Made by a program: the position numbers and the translations under genes. A DNA stretch of 64,000 nucleotides from Elusimicrobiota bacterium (lineage in GTDB: Bacteria > Elusimicrobiota > Elusimicrobia > UBA1565), in contig JBAZVI010000002.1 of assembly GCA_041660925.1 (NCBI GenBank), positions 124,001-188,000 on the forward strand, read 5' to 3'. Positions within the stretch are counted from its first letter, which is position 1. Every line of letters begins with the position of its first letter. This document shows positions 24,937 to 33,496 of this stretch, one piece after another. The notes below the pieces were generated by a model, which made no database searches, was not told where the DNA came from, and saw only the letters and a list, made by a program, of their open reading frames with translations.

Positions 24937-27122
24937 TTGCGCTTGTGCCGCTTCTTCCGCGGTTCCTGGTGCCAGGCGCCCGTCGAGGTCGAGACGCTCT
25001 TCGGAGAGAACGCCGGGTGGCGTCCTTTGGCCGCGGGCGCGAGGACGCGCACGGGGCGCGGAGCCGGCGGCGGAGGCGGCTCCTTGAAGCCCGGCAGGGT
25101 CGCGCCGGGGAAATAGAACTTGAGGATCTCCCAGAAGCGGCGTCCCAGGTGCGCCTGTCCGACCGCGCCGGTCAGGCAGAGTCCGCGGCCGTGTCCGGTC
25201 CCGGCGCCCCAGACCAGCACGCGCCGGAGATCCTTTCCGTCGTAGATCGGCTGGAGGGAGAAGATGTTGGAGCGCAGCGAGCCCGGAGAGAGGAGGTCGG
25301 CGACGGCGCGCTCTCCCTCGAAGCGCGCGCTGGCGCGGGCGCCGACGACCTCGACGGCCTGGACCCGTCCGGTGCCCGAGCGGCGCAGCACGCGCACGGC
25401 CTGCAGCGGCCCCAGCGGCTTGGCGCGCTCCGCGCGCTCGCGCAGCAGCTCGGCGTCGAAGACGCGGAGCCAGCGGCTCCAGATCGCGGGCGCCAGGGCG
25501 GAGGCCTCGTCGTACTGCCCGTCGTCCGGGAAGGAGTGGAGGAAGCGCTCGAACTCGACCGGCGAGCGCGGGGTCCGGCGGGGCTCGGCGCGGTCCTGGA
25601 CGCCGCCCTCGGTGCCGCCTCCGCAGGCGAGATGGAACTCCGGCGCCCCCCCGGGGGCGAGGAGGGCGACGCCCTGCGTCGAACGAGCGCCCTTTGCGGC
25701 GGCGGCGGACTCGGCGGTGAGTCCCTCGTAAGCGAGGCCCTGGACGGAGTCTCCCAGGTGGACGCGCTCGGGGGTCTCGGGCGCGCGGGCCATCAGGGCG
25801 GAGACGCGCGTGCGCATGAGGACGGCCAGGGTCCGGTACGCCTCCTCCGGGCTCTTCTCGGGGAGCTGGCGCCCGATCACCGCGGGGAGGTACTGCTCGA
25901 GAGGGACCTCGTCGACGATGTGGAAGCCGTTCGGGGTCGGGATGACCTCGACGGAGCCGCGCAGCTCGCGGTCGCCGGCGTCCTGTCCCTGCAGGTCTCC
26001 GAGCTCGGGGTTCTTGATCAGGATCGTGCCCCACTCGGCGTCGCGCTCGAAGCGGAAGGGCTGCTTCGTGACGTAGCGCAGGTTCCCCGAGGTGTCGCGC
26101 AGCTCGATGACGCGGTTGTCGGGCTTGAAGATGACCTCCCACTGGATCATCGGCCGCACGCGGTCGACCTCGGTGCCGATCTTCAGGTCGAGGAGGCGGA
26201 AGCCGGCGCTCCCCATCACGTAGAAGTGGGTGAGGTGGGCCGGGCGGCCGCGGGAGTCGGTGAACATCATCACGCGCACGGGCGGGCTCGCCGCGGAGGA
26301 CTTCTCGGCGGGGAGGTCGCTCTCGTTGGGTTCGCGCATGAGCGGGCGCGCGAGGCGGCGCAGCGGCATCGCGTCGGTGGGACGGCGCTCGAGGAAGGAA
26401 AGGATCTTGTCGCTGCGTTCGCGCGCCTTCTTGTCCGCGGGGTCGAGGTCGAGCGCGAGCTTGTAGGCCTGCCACGCGGCCTGGCCCTGGCCCGTCTTCT
26501 CGTACGCCTCGGCGAGGTCCCGCGCCGCGTCCGCCTGCTGCGGGTCCTGGGAGAGGGCCATCGTCAGGAACGGGATCGCCTGGGCCCAGCGGCGCTGGCG
26601 CATGGTGATGCGGCCGAGCTCGAGCGCCGCGGCCGGGGCGAGATAGGGGCTGCGCGCGAGCGCGGCCTGCAGGGGGGCGTACGCGTTCTTGAGGTCGCCG
26701 TCGAGGGACTCCGCCAGCCCGAGGCCGAAGTCCGCCTCGGCGGAGGTCGGCGCGGCGGTGGAGACCTTCAGCGAACTCCGGAACGCGTCGCGCGCGTCCT
26801 TCATCTGCCCGAGCGCGAGGTACGCCCAGGCGCGCTGGTTCCAGAGGAAGGCGTCGGTCGGAGCGAGCAGCGTGGCCTTCACCCAGAAGGCCAGGGCCTG
26901 GTCGGGGCGGGCGTCGTCGCGGTAGGTCAGGGCGAGGTTCGAGTCGTGCTGCGCGTCGGTGGCCCCGATGGTCTCGAGGTAGCGGTAGCCGCTCGAGGCG
27001 CGCTCATAGCGGCCGTCGAGGAAGTCGGCGTAGGCCGCGCGGTAGACGTCCTCGGCCTCGTTGGCGCGGGCCTCGCGCGCGGCCGGGAACAGGAGCGCGA
27101 CGAAGAGGAGCGCGGAGGTCAT
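24933..27122 (-). CDS. Exported TPR protein with SpoIID-like domain
   Basis: 729 aa from ATG at 27122 with signal peptide (SALLFVALLFPAAREARA). Residues about 25-235 are tandem TPR-type helices (WNQRAWAYLALGQMKDARDA, then similar units). A beta-rich middle follows. From about residue 385 the SpoIID/LytB domain reads FHIVDEVPLEQYLPAVIGRQLP..SPEEAYRTLAVLMRTRV, with HLACGGGTEG further on. SpoIID proteins bind or cleave denuded peptidoglycan glycan strands; no sporulation genes are nearby, so a cell-wall remodelling role is more likely. The tail is basic and proline-rich. Confidence 0.82.
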   Translation of the reverse strand: MTSALLFVALLFPAAREARANEAEDVYRAAYADFLDGRYERASSGYRYLETIGATDAQHDSNLALTYRDDARPDQALAFWVKATLLAPTDAFLWNQRAWAYLALGQMKDARDAFRSSLKVSTAAPTSAEADFGLGLAESLDGDLKNAYAPLQAALARSPYLAPAAALELGRITMRQRRWAQAIPFLTMALSQDPQQADAARDLAEAYEKTGQGQAAWQAYKLALDLDPADKKARERSDKILSFLERRPTDAMPLRRLARPLMREPNESDLPAEKSSAASPPVRVMMFTDSRGRPAHLTHFYVMGSAGFRLLDLKIGTEVDRVRPMIQWEVIFKPDNRVIELRDTSGNLRYVTKQPFRFERDAEWGTILIKNPELGDLQGQDAGDRELRGSVEVIPTPNGFHIVDEVPLEQYLPAVIGRQLPEKSPEEAYRTLAVLMRTRVSALMARAPETPERVHLGDSVQGLAYEGLTAESAAAAKGARSTQGVALLAPGGAPEFHLACGGGTEGGVQDRAEPRRTPRSPVEFERFLHSFPDDGQYDEASALAPAIWSRWLRVFDAELLRERAERAKPLGPLQAVRVLRRSGTGRVQAVEVVGARASARFEGERAVADLLSPGSLRSNIFSLQPIYDGKDLRRVLVWGAGTGHGRGLCLTGAVGQAHLGRRFWEILKFYFPGATLPGFKEPPPPPAPRPVRVLAPAAKGRHPAFSPKSVSTSTGAWHQEPRKKRHKRK

Positions 27123-27589
27123 CGCGGGGCCTTGCCCTTGCGCCGGCTCGCGCGCGCGGGCTTCGCGCGGAGGGAGGACTGCTCGGCGTAGTCGGGCTCG
27201 TCCTCTGCGGCGGGCACGAGGCGCTCGCGCTTGCGGGGGATGCGGACCTCGATGAGGTTCAGCAGCATGTTCGCGTCGCGGAAGCGGCCCGCCTCGGCGA
27301 GGGAGCGCGCGCGGTCGAGCTTCCCGCGCAGGACGGAGACCGAGAGGCCTTGACCCTCCGCGGCTTCGAGGAGCCCGGTGACGCGGCGGAAGACCGACTC
27401 GAACTCCGCGCGGCGGACGCGGAGCATGTCCGCTTCGACGGCGGAACTCAGGGGAGAGGGAGCGGCGGGAGGCGCGGGGTAGAGGCGGCGGTCGATCGCG
27501 GTGCGGATGTCCCAGCTGAAAAAGCTCAGAATCCAGAGCAGGCCCGCGAGGGCCAGGACCGTCGAGCCCAGCGTGAGGACCTTTCTCAT
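27119..27589 (-). CDS. Small membrane-anchored protein of unknown function
   Basis: 156 aa. One N-terminal transmembrane helix (VLTLGSTVLALAGLLWILSFF), then a proline-rich linker and a predicted helical pair (residues about 50-115), ending in a very basic tail (RAKPARASRRKGKAPR). ATGA overlap with the SpoIID-like gene suggests the two proteins act together at the envelope. Family not recognised. Confidence 0.7.
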   Translation of the reverse strand: MRKVLTLGSTVLALAGLLWILSFFSWDIRTAIDRRLYPAPPAAPSPLSSAVEADMLRVRRAEFESVFRRVTGLLEAAEGQGLSVSVLRGKLDRARSLAEAGRFRDANMLLNLIEVRIPRKRERLVPAAEDEPDYAEQSSLRAKPARASRRKGKAPR

Positions 27590-27647
27590 GCGTGCGGTTG
27601 GAAGAAAAACATTTTCCAGGGAATCTCCGCAAGGGAGAGTCCCCTCC

Positions 27648-29567
27648 CTACTCCGGCTGCTTGGGGATGCCGGGGAGGAGCAGCTCGTCGAGCGTGAGCT
27701 CCTCCTTCGACTTCTGCGGGGCGGCCGCTTTGCGGCCCTTCTTCGGGGCGGGCTTCGCGGCTTCCGGCGCCGGGGAGGACTTGGCGGGCTCTCCCTTGAG
27801 GCCGCCCGGGAGGGAGTCGTCTGCGCCGTCTCCGAGCGCTTCCTCGAGAGGGTCCCTCGCCGCGGGCTTCGCCTGCGCGCTCCGGCGCGGAGCCGGGGAG
27901 TGCGCGTCCTCGGGAGGCAGGAGGGTTTCCTCGAACTCCTCCTTGTCCGGCAGGGCCGCCGACTTGCGGGCGGGCCGGGCGGGCTTGGAGTCTTCGAGGG
28001 AGGAGTCCATGAGCATCGCTCCGAGCGGGTCCTGGAGGAGCTCGTCCTTCGGCGCGGCCTTCTTCGCCTTCGCGGGCTTGGCGGCGGGCCCGGCGGCCTT
28101 CTTCGCCTTCGCCGGCTTGGGCGCCGCGGAGGGCGGCAGCACGTCCGCGTCGAGGAGCGCCTGCGAGGCCGGGTCCAATCCGCGGACCTCTTTGCTCTCG
28201 ATGAGGACGACGAAGCGGTAGAGCGGGGTCTTCGAGTCGGTGCGCCGGTCGTAGAAGTTCACCTGATGGCGTCCGGCGTCGAGCCGGTCCACGGTCCAGG
28301 GAGAGAGCCCGGGCTCGGGGTTCGGTCCCTCGAGGCGGACCGCGAGGCTGCGCGGGGAGCCGGGGGCGTGCACGGCCTTCACGAGCTCGACGGCCTCCTG
28401 CGTGCGGTCGGGGAGCCCCATCTGAGCGGTCTGCTCTCCCGCCGGGGGCGCGTCCGTCGGCAGCACGGCCTCGGGAGCGGGCGCCTTCTTCACTCCGAGC
28501 AGGGGATCGAGCAAGCCGAGGTTGTAAGCCGCTCCGGCGGCGAGGGCTCCGAGGATGAGGACGGCGACGGCCACGAGCTTCCCTTTCGACGCCTTCTTGG
28601 GCGCAGCGGCGATGAGATCCGAGACCTGTTCCGCGGATTCGGCGGCCTCCTTAATAGGCGCGGGCGTCGGGATGGGGGTCGGCGCGGGGGCTGCGGTCAT
28701 CGGCGAGGGCGCCTCGGCGGCGGGGCCCCCGAAGAGGGGCGGCGGCTCCATGACGGGCGCGGCGCCGAGCGGCGGAACCTCCCCGAGCTTCGGGGCGGCG
28801 TCGAGCGCGGAGACCTTCTCGAGCGGCGGGAGCTTGGAAAGGGGCGGCATGCCGAGCGGCAGCGGCGCCGGGACCGGCGCCGGGACCTGCGCGGCGAGGA
28901 CCGCCTCCTTCTGGCGGCGGTCGACGTCATCGAGCTGCTTCTTGATGTCGTCCTGAGCGGTCTGCAGCCGCTGCTTGATCTCCTCGAGGGCCTGCGCCTG
29001 CGCGGACTGCGCCTGGGCGACGGCGCGCTCGTCTTCCTGCGTCTTGGAGATCTCCTTCTTGAGCTCGTCGGTCGTCTCCCGTTCGCTCTGCTGAGAGCGC
29101 GCGAGCTCGTCCTTGAGCGCCTCGGCCGCGGCGAGGCGGCTTTCGACCTGCTCGAGCTTCCCCTTGAGGGAGGCCGACTCCTGCTCCTTGAGCTCGAGAC
29201 CGACCTTGAGGTCGGCGGTCTCGGCGTCGCGGGCGCGGAGGTCTTCTTGAAGCTGGGTGAGCACGCTCTCGAGGAGGCTGACTTTCTCCTGGAGCGAGCC
29301 GAGCACGGCGAGATCGCGCAGCGTGGGCTCGGGCGGGAGGAAGCCGCCGCTGTCCCCGCTGAGCACGGACGCCGGGATCTTCGCGGCGCGCAGGAGCGTC
29401 TCGGCGAGTTCGGCCACGACGCCGGCTCGCGCCCAGTCGCCCATCTGCGTCCCCTTGCGGCCTTCGGGACAGACGAGCGATTCCGCCGAGAAGCCCGGCT
29501 GCTGGGCGAGCTCCTCGCGGTCGTGGGGTCCGACGACTTGGTTGTTCTGGAACAGCCAGTATTTCAT
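27648..29567 (-). CDS. GYF_2-type domain, coiled-coil, single-pass membrane protein
   Basis: 639 aa from ATG at 29567. Residues about 1-60 (MKYWLFQNNQVVGPHDREEL..GDWARAG) look like a GYF_2 domain that binds proline-rich peptides. Residues about 80-230 are a long coiled coil (LQEKVSLLESVLTQLQEDL onward). Then come a proline-rich segment, one transmembrane helix near residue 310 (LVAVAVLILGALAAGAAYNLG), a beta-rich stretch and a Lys/Ala/Pro-rich tail. Probably a scaffold linking cytoplasm and envelope. Function unknown. Confidence 0.75.
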   Translation of the reverse strand: MKYWLFQNNQVVGPHDREELAQQPGFSAESLVCPEGRKGTQMGDWARAGVVAELAETLLRAAKIPASVLSGDSGGFLPPEPTLRDLAVLGSLQEKVSLLESVLTQLQEDLRARDAETADLKVGLELKEQESASLKGKLEQVESRLAAAEALKDELARSQQSERETTDELKKEISKTQEDERAVAQAQSAQAQALEEIKQRLQTAQDDIKKQLDDVDRRQKEAVLAAQVPAPVPAPLPLGMPPLSKLPPLEKVSALDAAPKLGEVPPLGAAPVMEPPPLFGGPAAEAPSPMTAAPAPTPIPTPAPIKEAAESAEQVSDLIAAAPKKASKGKLVAVAVLILGALAAGAAYNLGLLDPLLGVKKAPAPEAVLPTDAPPAGEQTAQMGLPDRTQEAVELVKAVHAPGSPRSLAVRLEGPNPEPGLSPWTVDRLDAGRHQVNFYDRRTDSKTPLYRFVVLIESKEVRGLDPASQALLDADVLPPSAAPKPAKAKKAAGPAAKPAKAKKAAPKDELLQDPLGAMLMDSSLEDSKPARPARKSAALPDKEEFEETLLPPEDAHSPAPRRSAQAKPAARDPLEEALGDGADDSLPGGLKGEPAKSSPAPEAAKPAPKKGRKAAAPQKSKEELTLDELLLPGIPKQPE

Positions 29568-29699
29568 GGCGATTTGGCCTTTCGGCTCTTCACCGAGTAT
29601 AACATGGGCTCCGCGGTTTTCAATGACGAGGCTGTTACGCGATTTCGAAGAAACGATGAAGGGGCGCGGGCGCTCGAATGCGCCCGCGCCCCCCACCCT

Positions 29700-29850
29700 C
29701 TGTCGCGTCCCGCCCTCCGGTCGGGAGGTTTCGTCCCGGCGCAGCGCCGGGACATTGCCCCGAGCGCCTTCGAAGCGCTCGGCGCTCCCCATGGCGGGGG
29801 CTCTGCCCCCGCCTCTGGCGCCTCGGGCCGCTCGCGCGGCCCAGGATGGC
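29700..29850. repeat. tRNA-associated structured repeat, degenerate copy 3
   Basis: A run of hairpins (TCCCGGCGCAGCGCCGGGA at about 29732-29750; CGGGGGCTCTGCCCCCG at about 29796-29812). The order TTTCGTCC..ATTGCC..GAGCGC..GGGCTCTGCCC..CTCTGGCGC parallels the plus-strand reading of copy 1. It is less conserved, runs opposite to tRNA-Lys and ends about 95 bases before it. The rest of 29568-29944 shows no gene. Confidence 0.6.
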
Positions 29851-29944
29851 TGTCACCACCCCCGAAGCGGTGTGGCGGGAGAGGGGTGTGATAGCGCGGG
29901 GTGTTTTCAAGAACGGAATCTCATTTGCTATAATAACGGCGGTC

Positions 29945-30016
29945 GGGCTATTAGCTCAATGGTAGAGCAGGCGCCTCTTAAGCGCAAGGTTACAGGTTCG
30001 AGTCCTGTATGGCCCA
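29945..30016 (+). tRNA. tRNA-Lys (CTT)
   Basis: Cloverleaf: acceptor GGGCTAT/ATGGCCC (one G-T pair), D-stem GCTC/GAGC, anticodon loop CTCTTAA with anticodon CTT, T-arm ACAGG-TTCGAGT-CCTGT. Discriminator A. CCA is not encoded. A strong terminator follows 20 bases later. Confidence 0.9.
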
Positions 30017-30035
30017 CACTCTCGAAGGACTCCCC

Positions 30036-30070
30036 GGCCGCCGCGACCCTCGCGGCGGCCGCGGTTTTTT
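30036..30070 (+). terminator. Rho-independent terminator after tRNA-Lys
   Basis: Arms GGCCGCCGCG (30036-30045) and CGCGGCGGCC (30051-30060), extended by an inner pair, followed by GCGGTTTTTT. Ends the tRNA-Lys transcript. Confidence 0.85.
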
Positions 30071-30134
30071 CCCCACCCCGAAAAAGCTAGAATACCCACA
30101 GACGGAGGGGGCGCTCGTCTCCCGAGCGTCTCTT

Positions 30135-30361
30135 TCTTTATATAAGGCGGCGGCATGAGCCGCCGCACCGCTCCGGGGGAGGTTACAGTGCGGCACCGCC
30201 AGAAAAGCACGGGTGCCGACACGCCAGAGGAGGGGGCAGAGCCCCCTCCTGTGGGGAGGACCGGGCCGAGTGCTTTATTCCTCTCTCGGCCCGGCGCAAT
30301 GTCCCGGCCTCGACGGGGCCGGGACGAAAGCGCCCCGCCAGGAAGGCGGGGGCCGACAAGC
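30135..30361 (+). repeat. tRNA-upstream structured repeat, copy 2
   Basis: Matches the minus-strand reading of 15918-16140 over its full length: TATAAGGCGGCGGCAT start, GGAGGTTACAG, the GGGGGCAGAGCCCCC hairpin, GAGTGCTTTATTCCTCTCTCGG, GACGAAAGCGCCCCGCCAGG, ending CCGACAAG next to a tRNA. Here it abuts tRNA-Leu in the same relative orientation in which copy 1 abuts tRNA-Met. Differences fall mostly in paired bases that change together, suggesting selected structure. Confidence 0.8.
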
Positions 30362-30442
30362 GGGCGGGTGGCGGAACGGCAGACGCGCACGGCTTAGGAC
30401 CGTGTGCCGAAAGGCATGGGGGTTCAAGTCCCCCCCCGCCCA
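30362..30442 (+). tRNA. tRNA-Leu (TAG)
   Basis: Class II tRNA: acceptor GGGCGGG/CCCGCCC, D-arm GCGG..CGCG type with GGCAGAC, anticodon stem CACGG/CCGTG with loop CTTAGGA (anticodon TAG), long variable arm TGCCGAAAGGCAT, T-arm GGGGG-TTCAAGT-CCCCC. Discriminator A. It lies 37 bases before tig and is probably on the same transcript. Confidence 0.92.
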
Positions 30443-30478
30443 AGATTCGACGGACAGACGGAGCGGAAGGAGGCTAGG

Positions 30479-31750
30479 ATGGCGGAACAGAAGACGGACC
30501 TGAAGATCTCGGTGAAGAAACTCAAGGAGGAGGGCTGCGCGCTCTCCTACGAAGTGACGCTGCCGCGCGAGCGCTTCGATGCCTCCGTACAGGAGGCCTT
30601 CGTCCGCATACAGGCCCGTGCCCGCATCCCGGGCTTCCGTCCCGGAAAGGCCCCCATGGACGTCGTCCGCCGGCAGTTCTCGTCGCAGGCGAAGGCCGAC
30701 GCGGCCGACGGGCTCATCCAGCTCGCGGTGCCCGAGGCCCTGCGCTCCGCCGGCGCCCAGCCGCTCGTGCCCCCTTCGATCGGCCACGTGCACGCCGAGG
30801 AGGGCAAGCCCTTCGTCTTCACCCTCGAGCTCGAGGTCGCCCCGAAGTTCGACGCCAAGGGCTACAAGGGCCTCGCGCTCACCCGCAAGAAGTACGCGGT
30901 CACCGACGAGGAGGTCGGCAAGCGCCTCCAGCAGCTGCAGGAAGGGAACGCGCGGCTCGAGGTGAGCCCCGCCGCGGCGCTCGAGAAGACGCACTACGCC
31001 GTCGTCGACTACGAGATGCTGCGCGCCGGCAAGGCGCTGCCCGGTGCGAAGGGCAAGCAGGAGCTCGTGGACATGTCGGCGCAGCAGAGCGTGGAGGGCC
31101 TCGTCGAGGGGCTCCTCGGCGCGAAGCGCGGCGAGTCCCGCGAGTTCCCCGTGAAGATCTCCACGCAGGAGGCCGTCGGCCGCGTGAGCGTCTCCGAGAT
31201 CAAGGAGAAGAAGCTCCCCGTCCTCGACGACGAGTTCGCCAAGGACATGGGCTTCGACGCCCTCGACGCGCTGAAGGCCAAGCTGCGCGAGCTGGCCGCC
31301 GCCGAGAACGAGGAGCGTACGGAGCGCGAGCTCGTGCAGCAGATCGACCAGGCGCTGCTCGCCGCCAACAAGTTCCCCGTCCCCCCCACGCTCGCCGAGC
31401 ACCAGCTCGAGCAGACGATGCACCGCGTCCTGCGGCGCCTGGGCATGCGCGGGCTCCCCGAGGCGGAGACGGCCAAGCTCCGCGAGAAGCTCCGCTCCCA
31501 GTCCGAGGACGAGGTGCGGCTCTCCTTCGTGCTCGAGGCGGTCGCGCGGCAGGAGAAGATCTCCGTCGGCGACGAGGACTTCCAGAAGGAGCTCGACAAG
31601 AACCTGGCGCAGGCGGAGAGCGAGGAGCAGAAGAAGGACGTCCAGGAGTTCTTCTCGCAGCGAAAGGACGGGATCCTCTCCTCGCTGAAGGACCGCAAGG
31701 TCCTCGAGTTCGTGCGGGGAAGCGCGAAGATCACGGAGGCCGCGGGGTGA
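30479..31750 (+). CDS. tig: Trigger factor
   Basis: 423 aa from ATG at 30479 with GGAAGGAGG ribosome site. Ribosome-bound chaperone. The ribosome-binding signature is GFRPGKAPMDVVRRQF (about residues 46-61). The middle domain corresponds to the FKBP-like part (EKTHYAVVDYEML..GAKRGESREFPVKI) and the C-terminal helical arms follow. First gene of a tig - SirB1-like - clpP - lon proteostasis stretch. Confidence 0.94.
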   Translation: MAEQKTDLKISVKKLKEEGCALSYEVTLPRERFDASVQEAFVRIQARARIPGFRPGKAPMDVVRRQFSSQAKADAADGLIQLAVPEALRSAGAQPLVPPSIGHVHAEEGKPFVFTLELEVAPKFDAKGYKGLALTRKKYAVTDEEVGKRLQQLQEGNARLEVSPAAALEKTHYAVVDYEMLRAGKALPGAKGKQELVDMSAQQSVEGLVEGLLGAKRGESREFPVKISTQEAVGRVSVSEIKEKKLPVLDDEFAKDMGFDALDALKAKLRELAAAENEERTERELVQQIDQALLAANKFPVPPTLAEHQLEQTMHRVLRRLGMRGLPEAETAKLREKLRSQSEDEVRLSFVLEAVARQEKISVGDEDFQKELDKNLAQAESEEQKKDVQEFFSQRKDGILSSLKDRKVLEFVRGSAKITEAAG

Positions 31751-32604
31751 CGACGGCCGTCGCGGGCCTCGGCGACGCGGCGCTGCGGGCGCTCGTCTCT
31801 CTCCTCGACGACGAGGACGAGGCGTCCCGCGCGCTCGTCTGCGCGCGCCTGCGCGAGCTCCTGCGCGACGAGCCGGAGCGCCTGCGCGCCTGCGCCGCGG
31901 GGATCGCCGGCGAGGCCGGCGTCCGCTTCGCCGAACTCGAGCTCGAGTGCGCCTTCGAGGGCCTCGACGCGCGCTGGCGCGCTCTCTGCGCGAGCCCCGA
32001 GGCCGGGCTCGACCTCGAGGCCGGCCTCGGACTCCTCTGCGCCTACGCGGAGCCGGGGCTCCCCCCGGGGAAGGTCGGGAGCATGCTCGACGCGCTCGCC
32101 GAGGAGATGAAGTGGGCCCGCACGCCGCGCGCGGAGCCGCTCTCCGTGCTGCACCGCTACAACGACTTCCTCTTCCTGCAGTGCGGCTTCCAGCCCGACG
32201 CGGCCGACCCTCATCATCCCGACAACGCGCGGCTCGACCGGACCCTCGAGCGCCGGCGCGGCTCGCCGCTGATGCTCGTAGCGCTCTACGCGCTCGTCGC
32301 CCGGCGGCTCGGCCTCGCCGTGAGCGCCGTCACGCTGCCGGGCCGCGCCCTCGCCCTCTTCGAGACCGGGCGCCAGCGCTTCTTCATCGACCCCTCCCGG
32401 GGCGGGCGCGTCCTCACCGCCGCCGAGTGCGAGGAGGAGGCCGCGCGGGGCGGGCCGCGCCTTCAGTCCTGGCAGCTCCTTCCCGCCTCTCCGCGCGCCC
32501 TGCTCTCCCGCGCGGCTCTGGCCCTCGTCCACGCCTATGCGCGCACGGGCGACCGCGTGCGCGCCGAACGCCTCTCCGCCTGCCAGCGCCTCCTCGCCTC
32601 CTGA
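31747..32604 (+). CDS. SirB1/transglutaminase-like family protein
   Basis: 285 aa, GTG start overlapping the tig stop (GTGA). The family (Transglut_core2/SirB1) has a transglutaminase-like fold, usually without catalytic residues, and a helical end. Seen here: LDRTLERRRGSPLMLVALYALVARRLGLAV (residues about 160-190; matches the family's LERRxGxPxxL..LY..VARRLGL) and FFIDPSRGGRVLTAAEC. The usual GHFLV segment is changed to GRALAL. Function unknown; often a conserved housekeeping neighbour. Confidence 0.8.
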   Translation: MTTAVAGLGDAALRALVSLLDDEDEASRALVCARLRELLRDEPERLRACAAGIAGEAGVRFAELELECAFEGLDARWRALCASPEAGLDLEAGLGLLCAYAEPGLPPGKVGSMLDALAEEMKWARTPRAEPLSVLHRYNDFLFLQCGFQPDAADPHHPDNARLDRTLERRRGSPLMLVALYALVARRLGLAVSAVTLPGRALALFETGRQRFFIDPSRGGRVLTAAECEEEAARGGPRLQSWQLLPASPRALLSRAALALVHAYARTGDRVRAERLSACQRLLAS

Positions 32605-32633
32605 GTCCCCCGCCGTGCGGAACGTACGGCGCG

Positions 32634-32653
32634 GTTCGAGCATGGGCTCGAAC
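32634..32653. other. Short hairpin in intergenic gap
   Basis: Eight-base arms GTTCGAGC and GCTCGAAC around a four-base loop, 30 bases after the SirB1-like stop. No T-run follows, so termination is possible but weak. The rest of 32605-32782 shows no feature I can support. Confidence 0.35.
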
Positions 32654-32782
32654 GCGAACCCCTTCGCATAGACCCAAAAGCGCCGGTCCCATGAGACGTT
32701 CTCATCATGTCGGAGCCGGCCTGACGCGCTAGACTATCCACAGCAGCGTGGCGCGCTCAAGCGTCCGCTCGGGGGTAGAGAG

Positions 32783-33328
32783 ATGAAGAGTTCCTTCGGA
32801 AGGATGTTCGGCACCATCGTCGCGCTCGGCGTCGTATCGGTCGGCTGGGCCGTCGAGTCCCATGCCAATGCGGATGCGTCGTACTTCGACACTACGGCGA
32901 AGGCCGGCAAAACGGACGGCGGCGGGATCCTTTCCGCTCTCATCCGCTCGGCCGAAGGCAACGGAACGGTTGCCGCAGCCTCCTCTGAGAAGCGCGCAGC
33001 GCAGGCTCTTGAGGATGCCGGAGCGGTCGCGATCCAAGATGCAGGCGCGATCATTCTTGCGGACAAGGTCGGTTGTGCCGTTGATGCTCTCGATCCGGTC
33101 CTTTGTCCTGAGAAAGCGCCGAAGCCTGTCGCGCCGGCGCCGGCGGCGTCGAAGAAGAAGGGGAAGAGCGACGCGCAGAAGCAGCAGGAACAGTCGGAGG
33201 AGGAGAAGTCTAAGGCTGCTCAGCAGAAGAGTCAGGAGAACTTCGATAGCCTGGACTGCGAGTACGGCAAGACGAAAGCGCTGTCGAGCGTCGATGCGGA
33301 CGGCGTCAGGCATTACAAGTGCTACTGA
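32783..33328 (+). CDS. Small exported cysteine-containing protein, orphan
   Basis: 181 aa with signal peptide (MKSSFGRMFGTIVALGVVSVGWAVESHA). The mature part has an Asp/Ala-rich first half, a cysteine pair (VGCAVDALDPVLCPEK), a Lys/Gln/Glu-rich low-complexity linker (about residues 118-153), and a C-terminal cysteine pair (LDCEYGKT..YKCY). Two disulfides are likely. Base composition is less GC-rich and codon use more mixed than in its neighbours, hinting at later acquisition or relaxed selection. No family recognised. Confidence 0.7.
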   Translation: MKSSFGRMFGTIVALGVVSVGWAVESHANADASYFDTTAKAGKTDGGGILSALIRSAEGNGTVAAASSEKRAAQALEDAGAVAIQDAGAIILADKVGCAVDALDPVLCPEKAPKPVAPAPAASKKKGKSDAQKQQEQSEEEKSKAAQQKSQENFDSLDCEYGKTKALSSVDADGVRHYKCY

Positions 33329-33380
33329 GATAGCCGGCGACGAACGGCTGAAGGCCGGCTGGACCAGACGCTTCACGGGC

Positions 33381-33414
33381 GAAGGGCCCTATCGAGTTCC
33401 TCGATGGGGCCCTT
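33381..33414 (+). terminator. Strong hairpin downstream of exported orphan
   Basis: Arms GAAGGGCCCTATCGAG (33381-33396) and its near-perfect complement ending at 33414, around a three-base loop. Downstream is CCATTCCC rather than a T-run, so it is a terminator-like hairpin of uncertain strength separating the orphan from clpP. Confidence 0.6.
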
Positions 33415-33458
33415 CCATTCCCGTAAGGCGGACGCGCAGAGACGGGGGCTTTCCCCCC

Positions 33459-33487
33459 CTGACGGCGTCCCCCTCTTTTTATATACT
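33459..33487 (+). promoter_or_regulatory. clpP: Promoter candidate for clpP-lon
   Basis: CTGACG (33459-33464), 17-base spacer, TATACT (33482-33487). The expected start lies 2-3 bases or less from the clpP ATG at 33497 and no Shine-Dalgarno sequence is present, so the mRNA may be leaderless. Confidence 0.5.
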
Positions 33488-33496
33488 CCTGCTACC

